Positions 17,049-24,727 of a stretch of 25,112 nucleotides of DNA are shown here, piece after piece. Origin of the DNA: an uncultured Clostridium sp. GTDB lineage: Bacteria; Bacillota; Clostridia; TANB77; CAG-508. Location of the stretch: contig CATLUC010000010.1 of NCBI GenBank assembly GCA_950059165.1, positions 1 to 25,112 of the forward strand, given 5' to 3'. A program made the translations under genes and the position numbers. Position 1 is the stretch's first letter; each line of letters opens with the position of its first letter. Under the pieces are notes generated by a model, which was not told the origin of the DNA, searched no databases, and saw only the letters and a program-made list of their open reading frames with translations.

Positions 17049-17549
17049 ATGGAAGAAATGCTAAAAACAATTTTAGAAGAAGTAAGAGAAACAAAAGAAG
17101 AATTGCATAGTGAAATGCAAGACATGAAAAAAGGCTTACAAGCAGAAATGCAAGACATGAAACAAGAATTACATGAAGAAATGCAAGACATGAAAAAAGG
17201 CTTACAAGCAGAAATGCAAGACATGAAAACAGAACTACAAGATGAAATGCAACAGATGAAAAAAGAATTAAAAGAAGATATACTACTAGAAGTAGATAAA
17301 AAGATAGAGCAACAAACAATTGAAATAGCAGATGAAATAAGAGAGGTTGTAATATTTTTAGAAAAAAGAGATAATGAATTAAAAGAAACAGTAAATGAAT
17401 CATTAAAAATACAAAAAGGAATATTAGAAGAAATAAAACAAATAAAAATAAAAGATAATGAAAATGAATATAGAATACGTAAGCTAGAAATTGAACAAGA
17501 AAATTCATGGAAAAGTGAACAATTAAATCAATTGCAAAAAATAAGTTAA
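17049..17549 (+). CDS. Hendecad-repeat coiled-coil protein of unknown function
   Basis: Product of 166 residues predicted as one long coiled coil. Residues ~18-75 consist of five 11-residue units of the form EMQDMKKGLQA / EMQDMKQELHE; this spacing suits a right-handed or straightened coil. After it come further charged helices (VFLEKRDNELKETVNES, IKIKDNENEYRIRKLEIEQE) and no globular domain or membrane segment. I do not recognise a specific family. GGAAGGAG (17033-17040) places the start at ATG 17049. A perfect consensus promoter and a terminator on either side indicate a single-gene, probably highly expressed unit. Confidence 0.75.
   Translation: MEEMLKTILEEVRETKEELHSEMQDMKKGLQAEMQDMKQELHEEMQDMKKGLQAEMQDMKTELQDEMQQMKKELKEDILLEVDKKIEQQTIEIADEIREVVIFLEKRDNELKETVNESLKIQKGILEEIKQIKIKDNENEYRIRKLEIEQENSWKSEQLNQLQKIS
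17112..17270 (+). repeat. 33/66-bp tandem repeats inside the coiled-coil gene
   Basis: Units of 33 bp encode 11-residue repeats. A segment of about 50 bp starting at 17112 recurs at 17178 with a 66-bp period, which suggests recent duplication of a two-unit block. Confidence 0.8.
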
Positions 17550-17568
17550 TATACAATATATAAAAATG

Positions 17569-17611
17569 AAATCGTAAATAATCTTAAAATTAAGAGATTA
17601 GTTACGATTTT
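17569..17611. terminator. Rho-independent terminator after the coiled-coil gene
   Basis: AAATCGTAA...TAATCT pairs with AGATTA...TTACGATTT (17569-17611), an interrupted stem of about 15 pairs ending in TTTT. Confidence 0.7.
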
Positions 17612-17684
17612 ATGCTATACAAAACCAAAAAAGTGTGATAAAATAGAAAAATAAAAAACTCTAAATACAAGGAGAGAAAAGAGA

Positions 17685-18704
17685 ATGGAAAAAAAGAGAA
17701 TATTAACAGGAGATAGACCAACAGGAAAATTACATATAGGGCACTACTTTGGTTCACTAAAAAAAAGAGTAGAACTACAAGAAAGTGGTGAATATGACCC
17801 ATACATATTAATTGCAGATGTGCAAGCACTAACAGACAACTTCAACAATCCAGAAAAAGTAAGAAAAAACGTAAGAGAAGTAGCAATTGACTATTTATCT
17901 GTTGGAATTGACCCAAGTAAAACAACAATTTACATACAATCAATGATACCAGAAGTAGCAGAATTAACAGTTTTCTATTCTAATTTAGTAACTATTGCAA
18001 GACTAGAAAGAAATCCAACTGTAAAAACAGAAATTGCACAAAAAAAAGAAATATTTGGTGAAAGTGTAACTTACGGATTTTTAGGATATCCAGTAAGTCA
18101 AGCAGCAGACATAACGGCATTCCAAGGAAAATATATTCCAGTAGGAGAAGACCAATTACCACTTATTGAACAATGTAGAGAAATTGTAAGAAAATTTAAT
18201 AGCATATATGGAGAGGTTCTAATAGAGCCAGAAGCTATACTATCTAGTGGAAAAAGAATAAAAGGACTAGATGGCAACGAAAAAATGGGAAAATCTTTAG
18301 GAAATGCTATATATTTATCAGACAGTGAAGAAGAAATAAATAAAAAAGTTATGAGTGCTGTAACAGACCCAAACCGTATAAAAAAAGATGATTTGGGAAA
18401 TCCTGATATATGTATGGTAGCATATTATCATAAGCTATTTACTAGTGAAGAAGAAGTAAAAAATGTATGTGAAGAATGTAAAATGGGTAAACGTGGTTGT
18501 GTTGCATGTAAAAAACAATTGGCCAAAAACATTTCAGATACATTAAAACCAATTAGAGAAAAAAGAGCTTATTATGAAGAACATCCAAAAGAAGTTGATA
18601 AAATTCTAATAGAGGGAACAAAAAAAGCAAGACAAGTAGCAAAACAAACAATGGAAAAAGTAAAAAAAGCTATGAAGTTAGATTATTTTGAAAATATGAA
18701 ATGA
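17685..18704 (+). CDS. trpS: Tryptophanyl-tRNA synthetase
   Basis: Class I aminoacyl-tRNA synthetase of 339 residues that charges tRNA-Trp. The signatures are PTGKLHIGHYFGSL (residue ~12, HIGH motif), the KMSKS-type loop NEKMGKSLGN (~200), DVQALTDN and VGEDQLPLIE, which bind tryptophan and ATP. A four-cysteine cluster CEECKMGKRGCVACKK (~265-280) is seen in a subset of bacterial TrpS proteins. AAGGAGAG lies ~8 nt before the ATG. The leader between the preceding terminator and the start is under 75 nt, so there is no room for a T-box. The gene has no in-phase CGG and is intact. Confidence 0.95.
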   Translation: MEKKRILTGDRPTGKLHIGHYFGSLKKRVELQESGEYDPYILIADVQALTDNFNNPEKVRKNVREVAIDYLSVGIDPSKTTIYIQSMIPEVAELTVFYSNLVTIARLERNPTVKTEIAQKKEIFGESVTYGFLGYPVSQAADITAFQGKYIPVGEDQLPLIEQCREIVRKFNSIYGEVLIEPEAILSSGKRIKGLDGNEKMGKSLGNAIYLSDSEEEINKKVMSAVTDPNRIKKDDLGNPDICMVAYYHKLFTSEEEVKNVCEECKMGKRGCVACKKQLAKNISDTLKPIREKRAYYEEHPKEVDKILIEGTKKARQVAKQTMEKVKKAMKLDYFENMK

Positions 18705-18838
18705 TAATAATTATGCTCTTTTATTATGAATTTCTTAATATATAAAATATTTTGTAACAAATTCACTTAAAAATTAAAAATATGCTAATATTAAGGCTTT
18801 CTGATTTGTTCTAAAAAGTGTAGAAAAAGGAGAAAACT

Positions 18839-20115
18839 ATGTTTACAGATTACACAAAAATAATAATAAAATCTGGTGATGGTGGAAATGGTTCTGTATC
18901 TTTTCGTAGGGAAAAATATGTAGCAGCAGGACGGACCAGATGGAGGAGACCGGAGGAAACGGTGGAAACATTTATTTTCAAGTAGATAAAGATAAAAATA
19001 CGTTAATTGATTTTAGATATAATAAAAAATTCAAGGCAAAAAATGGAGAAAATGGAAGTGGAAGCCATTGCAATGGAAAATATGGAGAAGATTTATATAT
19101 CAAAGTACCAATTGGAACAGTAATTAAAGATGTCGAAACAGGCAAAATAGTTGCAGACTTATCTAAACCAAACCAACTTGAACTTATTTTAAAAGGTGGA
19201 AGAGGTGGAAGAGGAAACTCACACTTCAAAACATCAACAAGGCAAGCACCAAGATTTTCAGAAGATGGAGAAAAAGGAGAAGAAAAAGAAGTAATACTAG
19301 AACTTAAATTACTAGCAGATGTTGGTCTGTTAGGGTTCCCAAATGTAGGAAAATCAACATTTTTAAAAGCTGTAACAGATGCAAAACCTAAAATTGCAAA
19401 TTACCATTTTACAACATTAGAACCAAACTTAGGAGTTGTAAAAACAAAAGATGGAAACGGATTTGTTATAGCAGACATTCCAGGAATAATTGAAGGAGCA
19501 AGTGAGGGTGTAGGTCTTGGAATTCAATTTTTAAGACATGTAGAAAGAACAAGATTATTATTGCACTTTTTAGACGTATCAGGAAGTGAAGGTAGAGACC
19601 CAATAGAAGATTTTTATGCAATAAACAAGGAATTAAAAAAATATAGCGAAAAGTTATCCACACGTAAGCAAATAATTGTGGCAAATAAAATAGATAGTAT
19701 GCAAGATGAAACAATTATGAAGCAAGTAGAAGAACTTGCTAAAAAAGAAAACATAGAAATATACAAAATCTCAGGAATAACAGGACAAGGAGTTCCAGAA
19801 TTAATAGATTATGTATCACAAACACTAAAAACTTTGCCAAAAGAAGAACTAATAGAAGTAGAAGACAAAGTAATTTATACTTTAGAAGAAAAGCAAGACC
19901 AATGGACTATAAAAAAAGAAGATGAAGTATTTATTGTATCTGGAAAAGCAGTTGAAAGACTTATGGGAAGAATAAATATAGAAGACAATGAATCTATGTA
20001 TTATTTACAAAAAAGTTTAAAAAATATGGGTATTGAAGACAAGTTAAAGGAACTAGGAGTTTGTGAAGGTGATACAGTAATATTAGCAGGTTGGGAATTA
20101 GAATGGTATGAATAA
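18839..20115 (+). CDS. obgE: GTPase Obg (two +1 frameshift sites near the start)
   Basis: Ribosome-associated GTPase required for 50S assembly and growth control. Read through two +1 frameshifts it has ~424 residues, the normal family length. The glycine-rich Obg domain starts MFTDYTKIIIKSGDGGNG; the G domain shows GFPNVGKSTFL (G1), DIPGIIEGASEG (G3) and NKID (G4); the C-terminal OCT domain ends LAGWELEWYE. From ATG 18839 (behind AGGAGA) the frame meets in-phase CGG at 18932, which otherwise leads to a stop within 20 codons, and again at 18951. Skipping each C yields AAGGPDGGDGGNGGNIYF, the conserved glycine-rich signature. Without this the gene would lack its N-terminus, which is not credible for an essential GTPase. 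Confidence 0.9.
18932..18954 (+). other. Two in-phase CGGA frameshift sites in obgE
   Basis: GGA-CGG-A at 18932 and GAC-CGG-A at 18951, six codons apart. Skipping both Cs moves the frame by two and gives the conserved Gly-rich segment. Confidence 0.85.
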
Positions 20116-20151
20116 TGTCGCGCCCGAGACGTTTCTCGTGCGACATTTTTT
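20114..20151. terminator. Bidirectional terminator between obgE and tsaB-rimI, REP-like
   Basis: AATGTCGC (20114-20121) pairs with GCGACATT (20140-20147), with a second inner pairing CGAGA/TCTCG, followed by TTTT. It overlaps the obgE stop and serves two convergent genes. Its GC-rich core GAGACGTTTCTCG resembles the GGGACGTTTCTT element at 25061. Confidence 0.75.
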
Positions 20152-20163
20152 GCCTATTTATAC

Positions 20164-21289
20164 TTAAATATACTTCATAATTAATCCATTTTTACCTTTA
20201 TAATAATTTTTCCTTAATCCAATTTGCTTAAATCCGAAACTTTTATACAAATGTATAGCTGGGTAATTTTCCTCCATAACCTCTAAAGTAATAGAAGAAA
20301 CATCAAGTGTTTTTGAAAGGTCAATTAAATTTTGCAATAAAATAGAGCCAATACCTTGATTTCTAAAATCTTTTCGAACAACAATATTCATAATGTCAGC
20401 TTCATCTTGCATAATTTTAATACCACAAAAACCGACAATTTTACCATCTAATTTTGCAACAAGATATTTTGAGTTTTCAGATTGCAATTCCCCTTTTAAG
20501 ACATTGTAAGTCCAAAAATCGTCAAAATCAGATACTAAAGTTTTTTCCATGGCATCCAAATCGTTTTGTGTCATAGGTAAAACATCAATATCTTTAATTT
20601 TTTCAATTAATTGGCTTTGAGCTTGAGGTTTTTTTAGATATAAAGGCAAAACATCTTCAAAATCATTTTTTTGAAATTTTTTAAAGCCTGCAATTCCTAC
20701 AAAATAAGAGCTTAAAAGGTTATTTTTAGCATCTGCCAAATGGCAATCTTTGAACTTATTAACAATAAGTTCTTTGTAAACGCAACTTCCATCACCAACA
20801 AAAGTAATATTACAAGAAGTAGAAGAAATAGCGTTTTTGCAAATTGATAAAGCCTCTAAAACACTACTAGCATTAGGAGAAATTATTTGCGTATATTTAG
20901 AGTTTTTTAATTCATATAAAGCAAAATAACAGTTATCATTTTTGCAATCTAAAATACTTACAATATAGCCATCATCATGAATAGAATAGGCAAGAGCTTC
21001 TAAAGAACTTATACCAATACATGGAATTGATAAACTATCACAAAAAGCTTTAATAGTGGCAATACCAATACGAATGCCAGTAAAAGAACCAGGTCCTTTG
21101 TCACAAACTAATAAATCAATGTCTTTTAATTGTAAATTAGATTGCTTGAAAGCTTGTTCTATCATAGGCATTAGATTTTCAGAATGTGTTCTACCGAGTT
21201 GATAAGTCCTTATTATAAATTAAATTAGTGTCTTCTAAAATGGAAACTCCACAAACATTACTTGCTGTATCAATACTTAAAATTTTCAA
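20164..21289 (-). CDS. tsaB: TsaB-RimI fusion: tRNA t6A synthesis subunit plus ribosomal-protein N-acetyltransferase (+1 frameshift)
   Basis: Fusion of ~374 residues. The N-terminal ~215 residues are TsaB, the ASKHA-fold partner of TsaD in N6-threonylcarbamoyl-adenosine synthesis at tRNA position 37: ILSIDTASNVCGVSI, HSENLMPMIEQA, DLLVCDKGPGSFTGIRIG. Residues ~225-374 form a GNAT domain (RimI-like) with IVGFCGIKIM, VRKDFRNQGIGSILLQNLI (acetyl-CoA loop) and AIHLYKSFGF. TTG 21289 is the start: GGAGG (21296-21300) precedes it, and it overlaps the end of tsaE by 20 bp. At codon 32 (21196) an in-phase CGG is followed at once by TAG; skipping the C gives LSTGRTHSENLMPMI. TsaB/RimI fusions are known in Firmicutes and Actinobacteria. 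Confidence 0.88.
21193..21196 (-). other. In-phase CGGT frameshift site in tsaB, followed by a stop
   Basis: On the minus strand ACT CGG TAG; skipping C21196 gives ACT GGT AGA ACA CAT TCT. This is the only site on the minus strand and it still follows the coding strand. Confidence 0.85.
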
Positions 21290-21737
21290 AATAATCCTCC
21301 CATTTTTTTAAATTTGTATCTATTGATAAAATTCTAACATTTTCATCGTCATTATTCCTAGAAAAAGTGATATGAAGATAATCTTTTGGTAAGGCATCTT
21401 GTATCAATTCGCCCCATTCAATAATGCAAATACCATTTTCAAAATATTCTTCTCCACCTATTTCATAGAATTCAGAGGAATCTTCTAAACGATATACATC
21501 AAAATGATAAATTGAAATGTTATTTTTTTCGTATTCGTTAACAATTGTAAAAGTTGGACTAGATATTTCATCATCTAAATCAAAGTATCCTAAAATTCCT
21601 TCTGTAAATTTAGTTTTGCCAGAGCCTAAATCACCAGTAAGAACAATTGTGTCTTTTTTTTCTAAAGATTTAGCTAAGGCTTTAGCAAAATTTTTAGTTT
21701 CGTCTTCGCTTTTAGAAATAAACTCGAAATGGTACAT
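21270..21737 (-). CDS. tsaE: tRNA t6A synthesis ATPase TsaE
   Basis: P-loop ATPase of 155 residues that drives turnover of the TsaB-TsaD complex in t6A formation at tRNA position 37. Walker A is GDLGSGKT (residues 35-42), followed by ISSPTFTIVNEY (~58), YHFDVYRLED (~77) and IIEWGE (~106), all standard for the family; the length is typical. AGGAGG at 21743-21748 sits 5 nt before the ATG. It is the first gene of the minus-strand pair with tsaB-rimI, overlapping by 20 bp. It contains no in-phase CGG and is intact. Divergent from mreB. Confidence 0.93.
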   Translation of the reverse strand: MYHFEFISKSEDETKNFAKALAKSLEKKDTIVLTGDLGSGKTKFTEGILGYFDLDDEISSPTFTIVNEYEKNNISIYHFDVYRLEDSSEFYEIGGEEYFENGICIIEWGELIQDALPKDYLHITFSRNNDDENVRILSIDTNLKKWEDYFENFKY

Positions 21738-21815
21738 AATATCCTCCTAAAATGTTACAATTAACGGTTTAAATAATTTAATAGAAAAAGTTTTTAATAA
21801 AAAATATCTTAATTT

Positions 21816-21996
21816 AATGAAATAATTTATAAAATATTCAAACAAGTTCGTTCAAGTAAATTTCATAGAAATTCTAAATTTATTTTATGGCACCCTTCCA
21901 TCAATAGATGAACTCTTTCCATAAAATAAATATAAGAATTTCTAATTCAATTGCTTTCAATTCACTTGTTTTTCACATTTTATAAATTGTTTCATT
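21816..21996. repeat. 181-bp long imperfect palindrome, MITE-like
   Basis: The two halves (21816-21890 and 21919-21996) are near-complete reverse complements. The outer arms begin AATGAAATAATTTATAAAAT and the inner arms AGAAATTCTAAATTTATTTT, with about 75% pairing over ~75 bp and a central loop CACCCTTCC...CTCTTT. It fills most of the 411-bp gap between tsaE and mreB and encodes no ORF. It may be a miniature inverted-repeat element or a large RNA hairpin. No clear target-site duplication was found. Confidence 0.7.
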
Positions 21997-22066
21997 ATTG
22001 TTATATTGTTTATACTGTAATTTGTAACCATTTTAACACAAAAAATTAAAAAATTCAATCAAAAGC

Positions 22067-22096
22067 CTTGATAAATTATCAAGCTTGTAATATAAT
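22067..22096 (+). promoter_or_regulatory. mreB promoter with overlapping palindrome
   Basis: TTGATA (22068-22073), 17-bp spacer, TATAAT (22091-22096). A palindrome CTTGATAAATTATCAAG (22067-22083) covers the -35 box, as expected for an operator. The start codon is 53 bp beyond. Confidence 0.7.
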
Positions 22097-22148
22097 TGTA
22101 ACAAAAATGTAACAAAAAAGAAATGCATGATTGAAAGGGAAGAGAAAA

Positions 22149-23155
22149 ATGTTCAAATTTGGTCAAGATATTGGTATAGATTTAGGAACAGCAACAGTAA
22201 TAGCTTATGTGAAAGGTAAAGGAATTGTACTTAGAGAGCCATCAGTTGTAGCAGTTGACAATAACAATGGAGAAGTACTAGCAGTTGGGCAAGAAGCAAG
22301 AAGAATGCTTCGGAAGAACACCACGGAAATATTGTAGCAACAAGACCTTTAAGAGATGGAGTAATATCTGACTATAAAAAAAAAAAAAAAATGCTTAAAC
22401 ACTTCATTAGCAAAATTTGTGGTAAATTTCTTTTTGCCCCTAGAATTATGATATGTATACCATCACAAGTAACAGAAGTAGAAAAAAAAGCAGTAATTGA
22501 TGCAGCATCACAAGCAGGAGCAAGAAAAGTATATCTAATAGAAGAACCAATAGCAGCAGCAATAGGAGCAGGGATAGATATTTCCAAACCATGTGGAAAT
22601 ATGGTAGTTGATATTGGTGGTGGTACAACTGACATAGCAGTTATTTCTTTAGGTGGCTCAGTAGTAAGCACATCATTAAAAATAGCAGGAGATAAATTCG
22701 ACGAGGCAATCGTAAAATACATCAAAAAAAGATATAACATAATGATAGGAGAAAGAACAGCAGAAGACCTAAAAGTGAACATTGGATGTGTATTTCCTAA
22801 AATACAAGACACAGAAATGAACATTAGAGGAAGAGACCTAATAACAGGACTTCCAAAAACAATAAATATTCATTCAAGTGAAATGCTACAAGCATTAATA
22901 GAACCAGCAATGATGATAGTAGACAGTGTCCATTCAGTATTAGAAAGAACACCTCCAGAACTTGCAGCAGATATTAGTGACAAAGGAATTTACATGACAG
23001 GTGGAGGATGCTTAGTAGATGGGCTAGACAAACTGTTACAAGAAAAAACTGGAATAAATGTTATGATAGCACAAGACACAGTATCTTGTGTAGCATTAGG
23101 AACAGGCAAAGCATTAGATAATTTAGATGCTTTAGAGGGCAAAGCAAGAAAGTAA
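22149..23155 (+). CDS. mreB: Rod-shape-determining protein MreB (two +1 frameshift sites)
   Basis: Bacterial actin that guides lateral wall synthesis; ~334 residues when read through two +1 frameshifts, the normal length. Phosphate 1 is DIGIDLGTATV (residue ~7) and phosphate 2 is VVDIGGGTTDIAVISLGG, with IEEPIAAAIGAG and MTGGGCLVDGLD (adenosine region). In-phase CGG triplets at 22311 (codon 55) and 22324 each break the frame; skipping the Cs gives RMLGRTPGNIVATRPLRDG, highly conserved in MreB. After SDY the protein has five lysines from a 15-A run where relatives usually carry a DVTE-like stretch. The start follows GAAAGGGAAGAG. It is not beside mreC/mreD here; a terminator follows. Confidence 0.9.
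22311..22327 (+). other. Two in-phase CGGA frameshift sites in mreB
   Basis: CTT-CGG-A at 22311 and CCA-CGG-A at 22324, four codons apart. Reading on from the first reaches TAG eight codons later; skipping both Cs gives LGRTPGN. Confidence 0.87.
22376..22391 (+). repeat. Run of 16 A residues inside mreB
   Basis: The run encodes five lysines (residues 76-80) in the restored frame and keeps the frame into MLKHFISKI. The length equals that of the family's usual segment, but the residues do not match it. Confidence 0.85.
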
Positions 23156-23179
23156 TATAAAAATAAGAACATTATATAA

Positions 23180-23204
23180 AACACTCCAAGTTAATTGGAG
23201 TGTT
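23180..23204 (+). terminator. Rho-independent terminator after mreB
   Basis: AACACTCCAA (23180-23189) pairs with TTGGAGTGTT (23195-23204), 10 bp, 5-nt loop, followed by CTTT. Confidence 0.85.
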
Positions 23205-23229
23205 CTTTGGAAAGTAATATAGGAGCAAA

Positions 23230-23255
23230 GGTTGAAATTTAGTTTTTTTTCAACC
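23230..23255 (+). promoter_or_regulatory. Hairpin in the mtaB leader
   Basis: GGTTGAAA (23230-23237) pairs with TTTCAACC (23248-23255) around a 10-nt T-rich loop, 34 bp before the start codon. It may be an attenuator or leader stem; function not shown. Confidence 0.45.
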
Positions 23256-23288
23256 AATTTGTACATTAAGGAAAGAATGGTGTTAAAA

Positions 23289-24613
23289 ATGAAAAAGGTA
23301 GCTTTTATTACATTACGGTTGTAAAGTAAATCAATATGAAACAAATGCCATGACACAGCAATTTTTACAAAAAGGATATGAAATAGTAGAACCAACAAAA
23401 AAAGCAGATATTTATGTTGTAAATACTTGCACAGTTACAAATATGTCTGACAGAAAATCAAGGCAAATGTTAAGAAGAGCAAAAGAAAAAAACAAAGATG
23501 CAATTGTTGTAGCTTGTGGATGTTATGTGCAAGTAGCAAAAGAAGAAGTAGAAAAAATAGAAGAAATTGATATAATGATTCGGAAACAATGAAAAAAAGG
23601 AAATTGTAGAAATAATAGAAAAATACATAAAAGAACACAAAAAAAATGAAGAAATACAAGATGTAATGGAACAAAAGCAATATGTTGAATTAGGCGAAAT
23701 TACATATACAGACAAAACAAGAGCAGTTATCAAAGTACAAGATGGATGTGACAGATTTTGTTCTTATTGTATAATTCCATATGCTAGAGGTAGAGTAAGA
23801 AGCAGGAATCCTAAAATAGTTATAGAAGAAATAGAAAAAATTGCAAAACAAGGAATACAAGAAGTTGTAATTACAGGAATTCATGTGGCTTCTTATGGAA
23901 AAGATTTTAAAGAAAACTTTGGTTTAATAGATTTGTTAGAGCAAATAAATAAAATAGATGGAATAAAAAGAATCAGGCTAGGTTCAATAGAACCACTTTT
24001 AATAACAGAAGAATTTTTAGAAAGACTATCAAAATTAGAAAAAATATGTCATCAATTCCATTTGTCTCTGCAAAGTGGTTGTGATGAAACCTTAAAAAGA
24101 ATGAATAGAAGATATACAATTAAGCAATTTAAAGAAATAGTACAAAATTTAAGGAAAACCTATGAAGACGTCATTTTAACAACAGATATTATTGTTGGGT
24201 TTCCACAAGAAAGTGAAGAAGAATTTGAGAAAACATATCAATTTTTAAAAGAAATAAAATTTTATAAAATGCATATTTTCAAATATTCTCCAAGACATGG
24301 AACAAAGGCAGCACAGATGAAAAATCAAATTGACAGTAAAATAAAAGACAAAAGAAGTAGCAAACTAATAGAATTATCAAATAAAAATCAGGAAGAATAT
24401 CATAAAAAATATATAGGAAAAGAAGTAGAAGTATTATTTGAAGAAGAAAAAAACGGATATTATCAAGGACACACAAAAAATTACATACTTAGCATATTAA
24501 AAAGCAATGCAAACCTAGAAAATAAGATAATAAAAGCCAAATGTATGAAGGCAGAAAATGACCATATATTACTAGAAATGTCAAAATGTAACAAAAACGT
24601 AACAGATGCGTAA
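23289..24613 (+). CDS. mtaB: tRNA t6A37 methylthiotransferase MtaB (two +1 frameshift sites)
   Basis: Radical SAM enzyme converting t6A to ms2t6A at tRNA position 37; ~440 residues when read through two frameshifts, the usual size. The UPF0004 domain holds the three cluster cysteines: LGCKVNQYETN (residue ~10), VNTCTVTN and VACGCY. The radical-SAM cluster is CDRFCSYCIIPYARG, followed by EVVITGIHVASYG and LSLQSGCDETLKRMNR, then a short C-terminal TRAM-like domain. In-phase CGG at 23316 is followed by TTG TAA, and at 23581 by AAA CAA TGA; skipping the C gives ITLGCKVNQ and DIMIGNNEKKE. ATG 23289 begins MKKVAFITLG; an in-frame ATG at 23277 is too near AAGGAAAG (23269-23276). Its substrate is the t6A made with TsaB/TsaE, encoded nearby. 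Confidence 0.9.
23316..23319 (+). other. In-phase CGGT frameshift site 1 in mtaB
   Basis: TTA CGG TTG TAA as written; skipping C23316 gives TTA GGT TGT AAA, the LGCK of the first cluster cysteine. Confidence 0.88.
23581..23584 (+). other. In-phase CGGA frameshift site 2 in mtaB
   Basis: ATT CGG AAA CAA TGA as written; skipping C23581 gives ATT GGA AAC AAT GAA, the usual I/G-N segment before the radical-SAM domain. Confidence 0.87.
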
Positions 24614-24656
24614 TGCATATGTAACCAATATTTAATATAAAAAACACCAAAAACAC

Positions 24657-24685
24657 TTGCTAAATCTAAAATAATATAGTATAAC
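24657..24685 (+). promoter_or_regulatory. Candidate promoter of the last gene
   Basis: TTGCTA (24657-24662), 17-bp spacer, TATAAC (24680-24685), 42 bp before the start codon. Confidence 0.55.
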
Positions 24686-24727
24686 TAAAACAGTAAAACA
24701 TTAAAAACTACGAAGGAGGAAATAAAA

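Noticed and set aside
16924..17556. 210-residue minus-strand ORF
   Set aside because: It is antisense to the coiled-coil gene, has a low-complexity Leu/Phe composition expected from the reverse of Glu/Lys repeats, and no ribosome binding site.
17612..17684. T-box riboswitch before trpS
   Set aside because: Under 75 nt separate the terminator from the start codon, too short for a T-box leader.
5613..23584. Ordinary pseudogenes in obgE, tsaB, mreB and mtaB
   Set aside because: All coding capacity outside the CGG sites is intact and conserved, the genes are mostly essential, and every break has the same form. Decay would give varied indels and stops.
5613..23584. Sense reassignment of CGG (to Trp, Gln or Gly as a three-base codon)
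   Set aside because: A three-base reading in any amino acid leaves the downstream frame wrong and meets a stop soon after (TAG, TAA or TGA). Only a one-base skip restores the proteins.
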